Assembly: GCA_945900935.1 (NCBI GenBank)
Contig: CAMDKT010000139.1
Coordinates: forward strand, 1 to 11,069
Source: Candidatus Sulfopaludibacter sp. SbA3
GTDB taxonomy: Bacteria; Acidobacteriota; Terriglobia; Bryobacterales; Bryobacteraceae
Direction of reading: 5' to 3'
DNA length: 11,069 nucleotides
Shown here: positions 1 through 5,772 of the stretch, piece by piece
Layout: each line of letters opens with the position of its first letter
Numbering within the stretch: position 1 is the first letter of the stretch
Translations under genes and position numbers: made by a program
The notes under the pieces: generated by a model
Database searches by the model: none
What the model was told of the DNA's origin: nothing
Seen by the model: the letters and a program-made list of their open reading frames with translations, nothing else

Positions 1-378
1 CCAATACTGACTAACGGCATGGAGGGCAATGGCGGAACGCCAGGTGCCGAAGACGTAAAGGATGCCGAGCGCGAAGAGGGCGGCGGAAGGGATGGCCTCC
101 CGAAGGTCATCGACGCGAAGCGAGAACGCCAAGGCGGCCAGGACGATGGCAATGAACAGAATCGACTCATCGCGTTGAATGAGGAGAAACGCAAGGCCGG
201 GAATCCAACCGGCTTGCGTGGTGAACCTGGCTCCGTAGTGAGCGGCTATGGCGGCAAACTCCATCCAGCACAACGCGGCAAAGGCGCAGACGACTGCGGC
301 AAAGACGGCTTGGGGGGCAAAGAGAACGACCCAGGAAATAACCGGAATGAGGATGACAGAGGTGACTACCCTCTTCAT
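1..378 (-). CDS. cdsA: Phosphatidate cytidylyltransferase, N-terminal part (cut by window edge)
   Basis: This is the first 126 codons of a gene that continues past position 1. It begins MKRVVTSVILIPVISWVVLF, the usual CdsA start: a basic N-terminus followed by a first membrane helix. More hydrophobic stretches follow (about residues 25-43 and 75-92), the first ending in CWMEF like the WEF found at this place in the family. CdsA makes CDP-diacylglycerol from phosphatidic acid and CTP in the inner membrane, the entry point to phospholipid synthesis. The diagnostic C-terminal signature lies outside the window, so the call rests on the N-terminus and on the uppS neighbour, the standard bacterial partner. 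The start codon overlaps the uppS stop as ATGA (375-378). No good Shine-Dalgarno is visible, which suggests coupling to uppS translation. Confidence 0.85.
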   Translation of the reverse strand, partial: MKRVVTSVILIPVISWVVLFAPQAVFAAVVCAFAALCWMEFAAIAAHYGARFTTQAGWIPGLAFLLIQRDESILFIAIVLAALAFSLRVDDLREAIPSAALFALGILYVFGTWRSAIALHAVSQYW

Positions 379-1184
379 CTGACCGCTTCAACCAGCGCCG
401 ACGCGGCCACCGCGCCAAGGCCGCCGAAACGGCGTTCGCGTTTTTGATAATCGAGGATAGCGCTGAGCAGGTCGCGGCGTTTGAAATCGGGCCAGAACGT
501 TTCCGTAACGTAGATTTCGGCGTACGCAATCTGCCAGAGGAGAAAATTGGAGATACGCAGTTCGCCGGAAGTGCGGATAAGGAGATCCGGATCGGGAAGT
601 CCGGCGGTGTAGAGATTGGCGGCGAGGGATTCTTCGGTGACGTGGAGCGACTCGAGCGTCCCATCCCGGCGGGCCTGGGCGATCAGCCGGTTCGCCGCGT
701 CGACGAGCTCGGCTTTGCCGCTGTAGTTAATCGCCAGGTTGAGGCGAAGGCCGGTGTTGCCCTCAGTGGCGCGGATCGTGGATTCAAGTTCTTCGCGGAC
801 CGTTGCGGGGAGATACTCAATGCGGCCGATGGCGTTCAGGCGGACGTTATTCTGCAGCAGAGTTGCGAGTTCTTTCCGCAAATAGACGCGCAACAGACTC
901 CAAAGCGTATCGACTTCGGTCCGCGGCCGTTTCCAGTTCTCCACCGAGAAGGCGTAAAGCGTGAGCACGTCCAGGCCCAGCGCGGCGCAGGATTCGACGA
1001 TGGTCCGAACGGGCTGAATGCCCGCCTGATGCCCGGCGACGCGGGGGAGCAACCGCCGGTTAGCCCAACGGCCATTGCCGTCCATAATGACAGCAATATG
1101 GGCGGGCAGCCGGTGCGGATCGATAGCCAAGGCCAGAGCCAGATCCGGATCGCGGGGACCGAGACTCTCCAGTAGCGCTTTCAT
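375..1184 (-). CDS. uppS: Undecaprenyl diphosphate synthase (cis-prenyltransferase)
   Basis: A 269-residue cytoplasmic enzyme that condenses eight isopentenyl diphosphates onto farnesyl diphosphate, giving the C55 carrier lipid for peptidoglycan and other surface polymers. All family signatures are present: HIAVIMDGNGRWA (29-41) with catalytic Asp35, Arg39 and Arg48 for diphosphate binding, His52, the FSVENW loop (79-84) with Asn83, RTSGELRISNF (204-214) with Arg204, Arg210 and Ser212, and Glu223 for Mg2+. It is slightly longer than the E. coli enzyme (253), mainly by about nine residues at the N-terminus and a short C-terminal tail. It starts 12 bases after the prepilin peptidase stop with only a weak ribosome site, and it overlaps cdsA by 4 bases. 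Identity is secure. Confidence 0.98.
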   Translation of the reverse strand: MKALLESLGPRDPDLALALAIDPHRLPAHIAVIMDGNGRWANRRLLPRVAGHQAGIQPVRTIVESCAALGLDVLTLYAFSVENWKRPRTEVDTLWSLLRVYLRKELATLLQNNVRLNAIGRIEYLPATVREELESTIRATEGNTGLRLNLAINYSGKAELVDAANRLIAQARRDGTLESLHVTEESLAANLYTAGLPDPDLLIRTSGELRISNFLLWQIAYAEIYVTETFWPDFKRRDLLSAILDYQKRERRFGGLGAVAASALVEAVR

Positions 1185-1196
1185 CAGCGTAATTTC

Positions 1197-2015
1197 TTAG
1201 TGTACAACAGCATCAGCCATCCCTCGTACCGCTTCCATCCAGGCGACGCCAAAGGCGGCGATTCCCATGAAGGAACCGAAGGGCACTTCATAGGTTGCCG
1301 CTTCTGCTTTGGAGAACGTGACGATGGCAATTCCCGCGACGGCCCCGAGCACGGAACCGATCATCAGCGAGAACAACATCGGTTGCAGTCCAAGAAAAGC
1401 TCCGACCATGGCCGCCATCTTAAAGTCGCCCATCCCCATGCCTTCCTTTCCACGTAACTTAAGATACAGCCACGCGACGACCCACAACGAACAGTACCCG
1501 AAGCCCGCGCCGATTGCCGATTCCACCACCGAATGCATCGCGAGAGATGCGTCGAAGGGAACAACCAGCGACGAGAAACCCACCGGGAGAAGCTGGAACC
1601 ACGCCAGGACCAGCCCGGCGATGACACCGCCCTTGGTGAACTCATCGGGAAGAATGCGTTCTTCAAAATCGGAAGCGGCCAGTTCCAGATTGATGGCACC
1701 AAACAAGGCAAGTTTGGCGGCGAGCAAAGTGGGGCCGAAGCGGTACACAATTACAAAGTACATTATACCGCAAAGCATTTCAACTAGAATATAGCGGATC
1801 GGGATGCCGTATTGGCAGTGCCGGCATTTGCCTCGGAGCAGGAGGTAGCTGAGGACGGGGATATTGTCGTACCAGGCGATGGTCTTTTCGCACGCGGGGC
1901 AAAAGCTGCGTGAGGGGTTCCAGAGAGTGATGTCCCTGGGGAAACGGAAAATGCAGGCGTTGAGGAAACTGCCGATGAGAAGGCCGAAGAGTCCTGCCAG
2001 AATAGCGGCGAGCAT
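1197..2015 (-). CDS. Type IV prepilin peptidase / N-methyltransferase (A24 family)
   Basis: A 272-residue polytopic membrane protein that would cleave the leader of type IV pilins or type II secretion pseudopilins and methylate the new N-terminus. The start GSFLNACIFRFP (15-26) is typical. The cytoplasmic zinc module has CPAC at 39-42 and CRHC at 64-67. The two catalytic aspartates of this aspartic protease are Asp116 (in ASDFEERILPD) and Asp197 (in GMGMGDFKM, the GxGDxK box). The reading frame is open upstream to 2144, but the family starts at the ATG at 2015: the extra 43 residues are polar, unlike the family, and lie partly inside the upstream gene. No Shine-Dalgarno precedes 2015. No pilin genes are in view. 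Its place directly before uppS and cdsA may be co-transcription rather than shared function. Confidence 0.95.
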   Translation of the reverse strand: MLAAILAGLFGLLIGSFLNACIFRFPRDITLWNPSRSFCPACEKTIAWYDNIPVLSYLLLRGKCRHCQYGIPIRYILVEMLCGIMYFVIVYRFGPTLLAAKLALFGAINLELAASDFEERILPDEFTKGGVIAGLVLAWFQLLPVGFSSLVVPFDASLAMHSVVESAIGAGFGYCSLWVVAWLYLKLRGKEGMGMGDFKMAAMVGAFLGLQPMLFSLMIGSVLGAVAGIAIVTFSKAEAATYEVPFGSFMGIAAFGVAWMEAVRGMADAVVH

Positions 2016-2020
2016 GTCTA

Positions 2021-2092
2021 CTAGACAAGATAGCAGGGTGGAGGATAAAACAGATCGGCGGGAGAATGTTTTTGGGGTTGAACGAGATTCAT
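2021..2092 (-). CDS. Possible 23-codon leader ORF before the prepilin peptidase
   Basis: On the minus strand the stop of the upstream fusion gene (TGA) is followed with no gap by ATG. That ATG opens a 23-codon frame reading MNLVQPQKHSPADLFYPPPC and then YLV. It ends in TAG five bases before the prepilin peptidase ATG. The junction is therefore TGA-ATG ... TAG-5 nt-ATG. The prepilin peptidase has no visible ribosome site, so this small frame could hand ribosomes on by termination-reinitiation. Its Pro-Pro-Pro run near the end is the sort of sequence that slows ribosomes without EF-P. An ORF of this size can arise by chance, and no homology can be claimed. Confidence 0.3.
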   Translation of the reverse strand: MNLVQPQKHSPADLFYPPPCYLV

Positions 2093-3943
2093 TCAGTTCG
2101 CCCCCGCGTTTCGCCCAAGCCAGAGCAGCCGCTCTGCGATCCATAAGGCGTCAACCGGCCAAAATGTCTGTGGTCGCGGGCGCATCACACCAGCCAGCCC
2201 AGAAATGGGCCTACAGGTTAGAACTCGATCCAGCCATTGGAGCGGGACACCGTTTCGCCCGTAAACGGCACCGAGAAGGGCCCCCGCGATGGCTGCGTTG
2301 GTATCCGTGTCTCCTCCGGCCATCACAGTACTGACGATCCCCTCTTCCATGGTCTCCGCGTGGAGCAACTGCCAGAATGCATTCTGGAGCGCAATCAGCA
2401 CCCACCCCATCTGTCTGGAATAATTATCAGGCGGCTTCGAACCGGCATTGATAATCGCGTCCATGACGCTCTTGGGCGAATTTGCCCGCTCAACTGCTTC
2501 GCGTGCGAACTGGTGTACCCGTTCCGGCGCGGCACCCGTCCGAATCGCGTACGCGATCGTCTCGGCGTACACTCTGTTCGCGTGCTGGCACACGATATTT
2601 GGGTGCGTTAGCAATGCATCCTGCCGCGCCCATTCTCCAGCCGCACCCTCGGTGGCCCCGGCACCGAGAATGCCAAGCGGACTGACCCGCATCAGCGCAC
2701 CGTTGGCCTGGCTATCTTGCCTCGCGGCATCTCGTGACGATTTCGCAGCCGCCCCGCCAGCCGCCATTGCCGCAGCCGCGGCAGATACGGCAGTAGCTGT
2801 TGTGCCGCCAACGTCGTACGGGCGAGACTCGTACCACCATGCGTAGGCTTGAGCGGCTGCTTCCGGATCGTAGCCCTTACCGTTGACAATGGAGCGAGCC
2901 AAGGCCAACGCCATCTCGGAATCGTCGGTCGGTTGTCCCTCGAGCGTGTTCCAATGGCCTCCGTCCTCCAGGATGCGCACGCCGGAGGGATGCTTGCGGG
3001 TTATCGTCGCCGCCGTTTCAAATTCGACAAGTCCGCCAAGTGCGTCACCAGCCAATTGGCCCAGGATACAGCCCTGTGCGCGCGATAACAGGCCGACATC
3101 GTCAACCGCGCACCCTCGTATCGGCCAGCAGATGGGGTACAGGTCTGGTTTCCTGTTTCGGCGGAAAAGTACGGAATGCCATTCACGTGTTACGAGTTGC
3201 TGCACCAGAGGCCGCGGTCCGCCGAAGCACCGTCCGGCGCAACTGCTATTGCCGTTCCGGTCATAGCGGATTGCTTCGCCAGCCTGGTCGTACAGATCCA
3301 TGCCAGCGCCCAAAAGGATTGCGTGCCCGCCTGCGTAGTCCCATCCAACCGGGCCGTTCAGCGAAACAGCGGCCCGCGCTTCTCCTGCGGCTACCAGCGC
3401 CAGGCGGTAGGCGATGCTCGGAATTGCGCGGAACCGCATCGGCGCAACCACGCTGGCATTGGCCTCGGAATTGAAGTCGGCATGGTGTGAAACCAGAACT
3501 GTCTCAGGGACACCGTCCGGGGTGATGGGTAGGTCTCGACCGTTCCTCCTTATAGGCCCCGCACCTTCCGCCCAGGCGAACCAATCCCCCGCATCGTCAG
3601 GGGCGCAGTATGCGTACACAACGCCGAGAACGGGCCGACCGTCCCTCAGGAGCGCAATAGAAACCGATGCTCCCCGGAAGCCTTTCTCGAAGGCAGCGGT
3701 ACCGTCATCGGGATCGACCAGCCAGAGGTGTCCGGCTGGATCTTGTGGAGGCAAAACAAACCCCAGTTCCTCGCCTTGATAGCCATACTGCGGGAAGCCC
3801 GCCGCCAGGACCCTCCGGATCTCCTGCTCCGCCGAGTGATCGATCTCCCGCTCGCCGGAATGAAACGCTCGACGAAGCAACGTGCCGACAGCGGCGGCAG
3901 CGCGCTCGGCACAATCGAGTTCGCCTCTGTAATCGTGTGTCAT
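2093..3943 (-). CDS. Fusion: inositol-monophosphatase-like phosphatase + ADP-ribosylglycohydrolase
   Basis: A 616-residue protein with two complete-looking enzyme domains. Residues 1 to about 240 are an IMPase/CysQ-type Mg2+ phosphatase: Asp35 in REIDHSAEQEI, GEE at 57-59, DPDDGT at 77-82 (Asp77 and Asp80; the family usually has DPIDGT) and WDYAGG at 201-206 (Asp202). After a linker of about 45 residues comes an ARH/DraG-type ADP-ribosylglycohydrolase (about 285-616): GDALGGLVEF at 299-308, where Glu307 aligns with the flexible glutamate of ARH3; TDDSEM at 339-344; QANGALMR at 412-419; and GGDTDTN at 543-549 with Asp545 and Asp547 as metal ligands. All metal-binding residues of both halves are kept, so both are probably active. 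No signal peptide is seen, so it is cytoplasmic. The start is supported by AGGA seven bases upstream. The substrate is unknown. Phosphorylated ADP-ribose or a nucleotide derivative is an inference. Confidence 0.93.
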   Translation of the reverse strand: MTHDYRGELDCAERAAAAVGTLLRRAFHSGEREIDHSAEQEIRRVLAAGFPQYGYQGEELGFVLPPQDPAGHLWLVDPDDGTAAFEKGFRGASVSIALLRDGRPVLGVVYAYCAPDDAGDWFAWAEGAGPIRRNGRDLPITPDGVPETVLVSHHADFNSEANASVVAPMRFRAIPSIAYRLALVAAGEARAAVSLNGPVGWDYAGGHAILLGAGMDLYDQAGEAIRYDRNGNSSCAGRCFGGPRPLVQQLVTREWHSVLFRRNRKPDLYPICWPIRGCAVDDVGLLSRAQGCILGQLAGDALGGLVEFETAATITRKHPSGVRILEDGGHWNTLEGQPTDDSEMALALARSIVNGKGYDPEAAAQAYAWWYESRPYDVGGTTATAVSAAAAAMAAGGAAAKSSRDAARQDSQANGALMRVSPLGILGAGATEGAAGEWARQDALLTHPNIVCQHANRVYAETIAYAIRTGAAPERVHQFAREAVERANSPKSVMDAIINAGSKPPDNYSRQMGWVLIALQNAFWQLLHAETMEEGIVSTVMAGGDTDTNAAIAGALLGAVYGRNGVPLQWLDRVLTCRPISGLAGVMRPRPQTFWPVDALWIAERLLWLGRNAGAN

Positions 3944-3950
3944 GGCTGTG

Positions 3951-3954
3951 TCCT
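3951..3954 (-). promoter_or_regulatory. Ribosome binding site of the phosphatase/glycohydrolase fusion
   Basis: AGGA on the minus strand with a 7-base spacer to the ATG at 3943. It is the only plausible ribosome site in front of this gene and fixes the start chosen. Confidence 0.6.
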
Positions 3955-4058
3955 GGGACGGTCCTGCTATGTGGCGTCCTTTCGGGTGCCGCCGGATTCG
4001 CCAGTCCGTGTTTTGTGGGCTGCTCGCAGGTTCCTAAGAAGTCGTTGACCCTCCTTAC

Positions 4059-4106
4059 GATTTTCCGAAGCGATACCCATAATGTACAGCACTGCATCGG
4101 AAAATC
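4059..4106. repeat. Inverted repeat with 10-base perfect arms
   Basis: GATTTTCCGA at 4059-4068 and TCGGAAAATC at 4097-4106 are exact reverse complements separated by 28 bases. Pairing continues inward with one mismatch and then two more GC pairs and a wobble. The repeat lies about 115 bases upstream of the minus-strand fusion gene and about 500 bases upstream of the dipeptidase. It could be a two-site operator or a long hairpin in the 5' leader of the fusion gene. It is not followed by a T-tract on either strand, so it is not an ordinary terminator. Confidence 0.6.
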
Positions 4107-4183
4107 TTCGAGCAGTAGAGACAATAACACTCTCCGCCGCCCTTGCCGCCTCACGGCCGCACCCGGCTTGCTTGACTGAGGTT

Positions 4184-4277
4184 GGCGCTAGGCGCCGGAA
4201 AAGTATGTGGCATTAGGCCATCCGGCCTCCGCGGCGACTGCACTTTTGTGGTCGCCCGGAAGTCGGGCGGCGTCGCC
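4184..4277. repeat. Cluster of GC-rich hairpins, two mutually exclusive
   Basis: Hairpins in order: GGCGC-TAG-GCGCC (4184-4196); AGGCC-ATCC-GGCCT (4215-4228); GCGAC plus CAC pairing with GTG plus GTCGC around a TTTT loop and a TG bulge (4234-4255); and CGCCCG-GAAGT-CGGGCG (4253-4269), extendable to 4251-4271 with one wobble. The last two share bases 4251-4255, so they cannot form together. A further small GGCG/CGCC stem (4266-4277) competes with the fourth. No T-tract follows, so these are not simple terminators. High GC makes short stems common, so function is uncertain. Confidence 0.4.
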
Positions 4278-4592
4278 AACTGCTTTCCATCGTGGCTCTA
4301 TAGCGGTGTGAAGCCGGCTGTCGATTAAACCGGCGATTGGGAGACCCGATAACCATGGCTTTCGCCGCACAAGTCCTGGCCAACCGACACCGGAATTGTC
4401 CGAACCCCGTGCAGAGTATTCCACCCGGTCGAGCGCGCAACTACAACCTAACCCCTCCGCGATGCCGCTCTTGGGCAAACCCCAACGTCAGCCAATCCGG
4501 AATCGATCTGTGCCAACTGCATATCCAGCAGGCCACCGCTCGCCTTCCCGAAGTGCTTTCAAAATTCGGGCAGGCTCGGTCCAGGACATCGA

Positions 4593-4598
4593 TATAAT
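4593..4598 (+). promoter_or_regulatory. -10 box (TATAAT) for a probable leaderless transcript
   Basis: An exact TATAAT ends 7 bases before the dipeptidase ATG at 4606, which puts the expected transcription start at or within a base or two of the A of the ATG. There is no Shine-Dalgarno between the box and the ATG, as expected for a leaderless mRNA. No good -35 hexamer is visible at the usual distance (4570-4575 reads GCAGGC), so an activator or an alternative sigma factor may be needed. Confidence 0.6.
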
Positions 4599-4605
4599 AC
4601 GACCA

Positions 4606-5772
4606 ATGAAAAATCTGGTCCTCCTCGCCCTCCTCACAACCCAACTCCCCGCCCAGGACCGACTAACCCGCCTCCTTCGCGACATCCTCATCTTCGACGC
4701 CCACATCGACACGCCGCGCTACTTCACCGACGAAGGCTACCAGCTCCGCGATGAACACAAATACTACGAACTCGACATCCCCCGCATGCGCAAAGGCAAG
4801 CTCGGTGCCGTCATGTTCGGCCTCTACGCACAACCACAGGACTTCCCGTCCGAACGCTGGCTCCCCCGCGCTCTGGAGACTCTCGAAGCCCTCCACGCCG
4901 AAGTCGCCGCCAACAAACAGGACATGGAGTTCGCCTACACCGCCGCCGATGTCGAACGCATTCACAAATCCGGCAAACTGGCCGCCATGGCCAGTCTCGA
5001 AGGCGGTCATCTCATCGCCGACAGCCTCGGCGTTCTCCGCGTCTTCCATCGCCTCGGCGTGCGTTACATGACCCTCGCCCACTTCGCCTCCAATAACTTT
5101 TCCGACTCCATGACCGGCATCGAAATCCATCGCGGCCTCTCCAAATTCGGCCGTGAACTCGTCGGCGAAATGAACCGCATCGGCATGATTATCGACGTCT
5201 CTCACATCTCTGACAAAGCCGTCCTCGACGCCGTCGAAAACAGCCGCGCCCCCGTCATCGCCTCACACTCCTCCGTCAAAGCCATCGCCCCCATCGTCCG
5301 TAACATGCCCGACAGCGTCATTCAAACCATCGCCAAACGCGGCGGCGTTATCTGCATAAACTTCCACGCCGGCTACCTCGACAAAGCCGCCTACGACGTC
5401 TACTTTCGCAACCGCCAGGCCCGTGACGAAGAGATCAAGGCGGTCAGTGACAAGAAACCCGTCAACTGGGAACAGGTCCGCGCCATCCAGCAAAAATACT
5501 TCGACAAAATGCCGAAAGTCGATCACAAAGTGCTCCTCCGCCACATCGACCACGTCGCCAAATTGGCCGGAGCCGATCACGTCGCCCTCGGCTCCGATTT
5601 TGACGGCATCTCCGGCATGACGCCAACCGGGATGGAAGACGTTTCCAAGTATCCGGTACTCGTCAAAGGGCTCATCGAAATGGGATATTCTGACACTGAC
5701 ATCCGCAAGATCATGGGCCTGAATTTGCTCCGTGTCTTGCGCCAAAACGAGGAGGTTGCAAAACAGAAATGA
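4606..5772 (+). CDS. Secreted membrane dipeptidase (peptidase family M19)
   Basis: A 388-residue zinc dipeptidase, first of a three-gene cassette. The start at 4606 gives a short signal peptide (MKNLVLLALLTTQLPAQ), implying export. The frame is open upstream to 4396, but that extension is unlike the family and lies ahead of the TATAAT box. The binuclear zinc site is complete: DAHIDT (31-36, His33 and Asp35), bridging Glu132 in SLEGGH, His200 in DVSHISD, His221 in ASHSSV, and GSDFDG (329-334) with Asp331. The family cleaves dipeptides, tolerating a D-residue at the second position, and some bacterial members act on unusual or D-amino-acid dipeptides. Downstream coupling is by a 4-base ATGA overlap. 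The codons end strongly in C. The exact substrate cannot be read from the sequence. Confidence 0.95.
   Translation: MKNLVLLALLTTQLPAQDRLTRLLRDILIFDAHIDTPRYFTDEGYQLRDEHKYYELDIPRMRKGKLGAVMFGLYAQPQDFPSERWLPRALETLEALHAEVAANKQDMEFAYTAADVERIHKSGKLAAMASLEGGHLIADSLGVLRVFHRLGVRYMTLAHFASNNFSDSMTGIEIHRGLSKFGRELVGEMNRIGMIIDVSHISDKAVLDAVENSRAPVIASHSSVKAIAPIVRNMPDSVIQTIAKRGGVICINFHAGYLDKAAYDVYFRNRQARDEEIKAVSDKKPVNWEQVRAIQQKYFDKMPKVDHKVLLRHIDHVAKLAGADHVALGSDFDGISGMTPTGMEDVSKYPVLVKGLIEMGYSDTDIRKIMGLNLLRVLRQNEEVAKQK
5751..5755 (+). promoter_or_regulatory. Ribosome binding site of the Gfo/Idh-like gene
   Basis: GGAGG inside the end of the dipeptidase gene, 13 bases before the ATG at 5769. The spacing is longer than ideal. 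With the ATGA overlap this suggests that coupled translation contributes. Confidence 0.5.

Larger units (their letters stand above)
3944..4605. other. Divergent intergenic region, 662 bases
   Basis: This lies between the heads of two divergent genes and should contain the promoters of both. No open frame in it resembles a known protein. The frames that cross it are low-complexity Arg/Pro/Ser-rich translations typical of GC-rich non-coding DNA. It holds a 10-base inverted repeat, a cluster of GC-rich hairpins at 4184-4277 and a TATAAT box at 4593. No convincing promoter was found for the minus-strand gene. The size is large for a bacterial divergent spacer, so a small RNA or a decayed gene is possible, but neither can be shown here. 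Confidence 0.6.

Noticed and set aside
2016..2144. Longer prepilin peptidase start at 2144
   Set aside because: The extra 43 residues are polar, unlike the family N-terminus, and the extension runs into the end of the upstream gene. The family starts at the hydrophobic MLAAILAG segment.
3967..4080. 37-codon minus-strand frame starting MGIASENRKEGQ
   Set aside because: It has a plausible amino-acid mix and the frame stays open upstream, but there is no ribosome site and no recognisable family. It overlaps one arm and part of the loop of the inverted repeat. It is likely a chance frame or at most a remnant.
4188..4478. 96-codon minus-strand frame in the divergent region
   Set aside because: No recognisable motif, no ribosome site, and it overlaps the hairpin cluster. 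Long open frames by chance are common at this GC content.
4337..4597. 86-codon plus-strand frame with GGAG near an ATG at 4354
   Set aside because: The translation is Arg/Pro/Asn-rich without any family resemblance and runs into the promoter of the dipeptidase.
4396..4605. Longer dipeptidase start at 4396
   Set aside because: It would bury the signal peptide behind 70 unrelated residues and place the start ahead of the TATAAT box.
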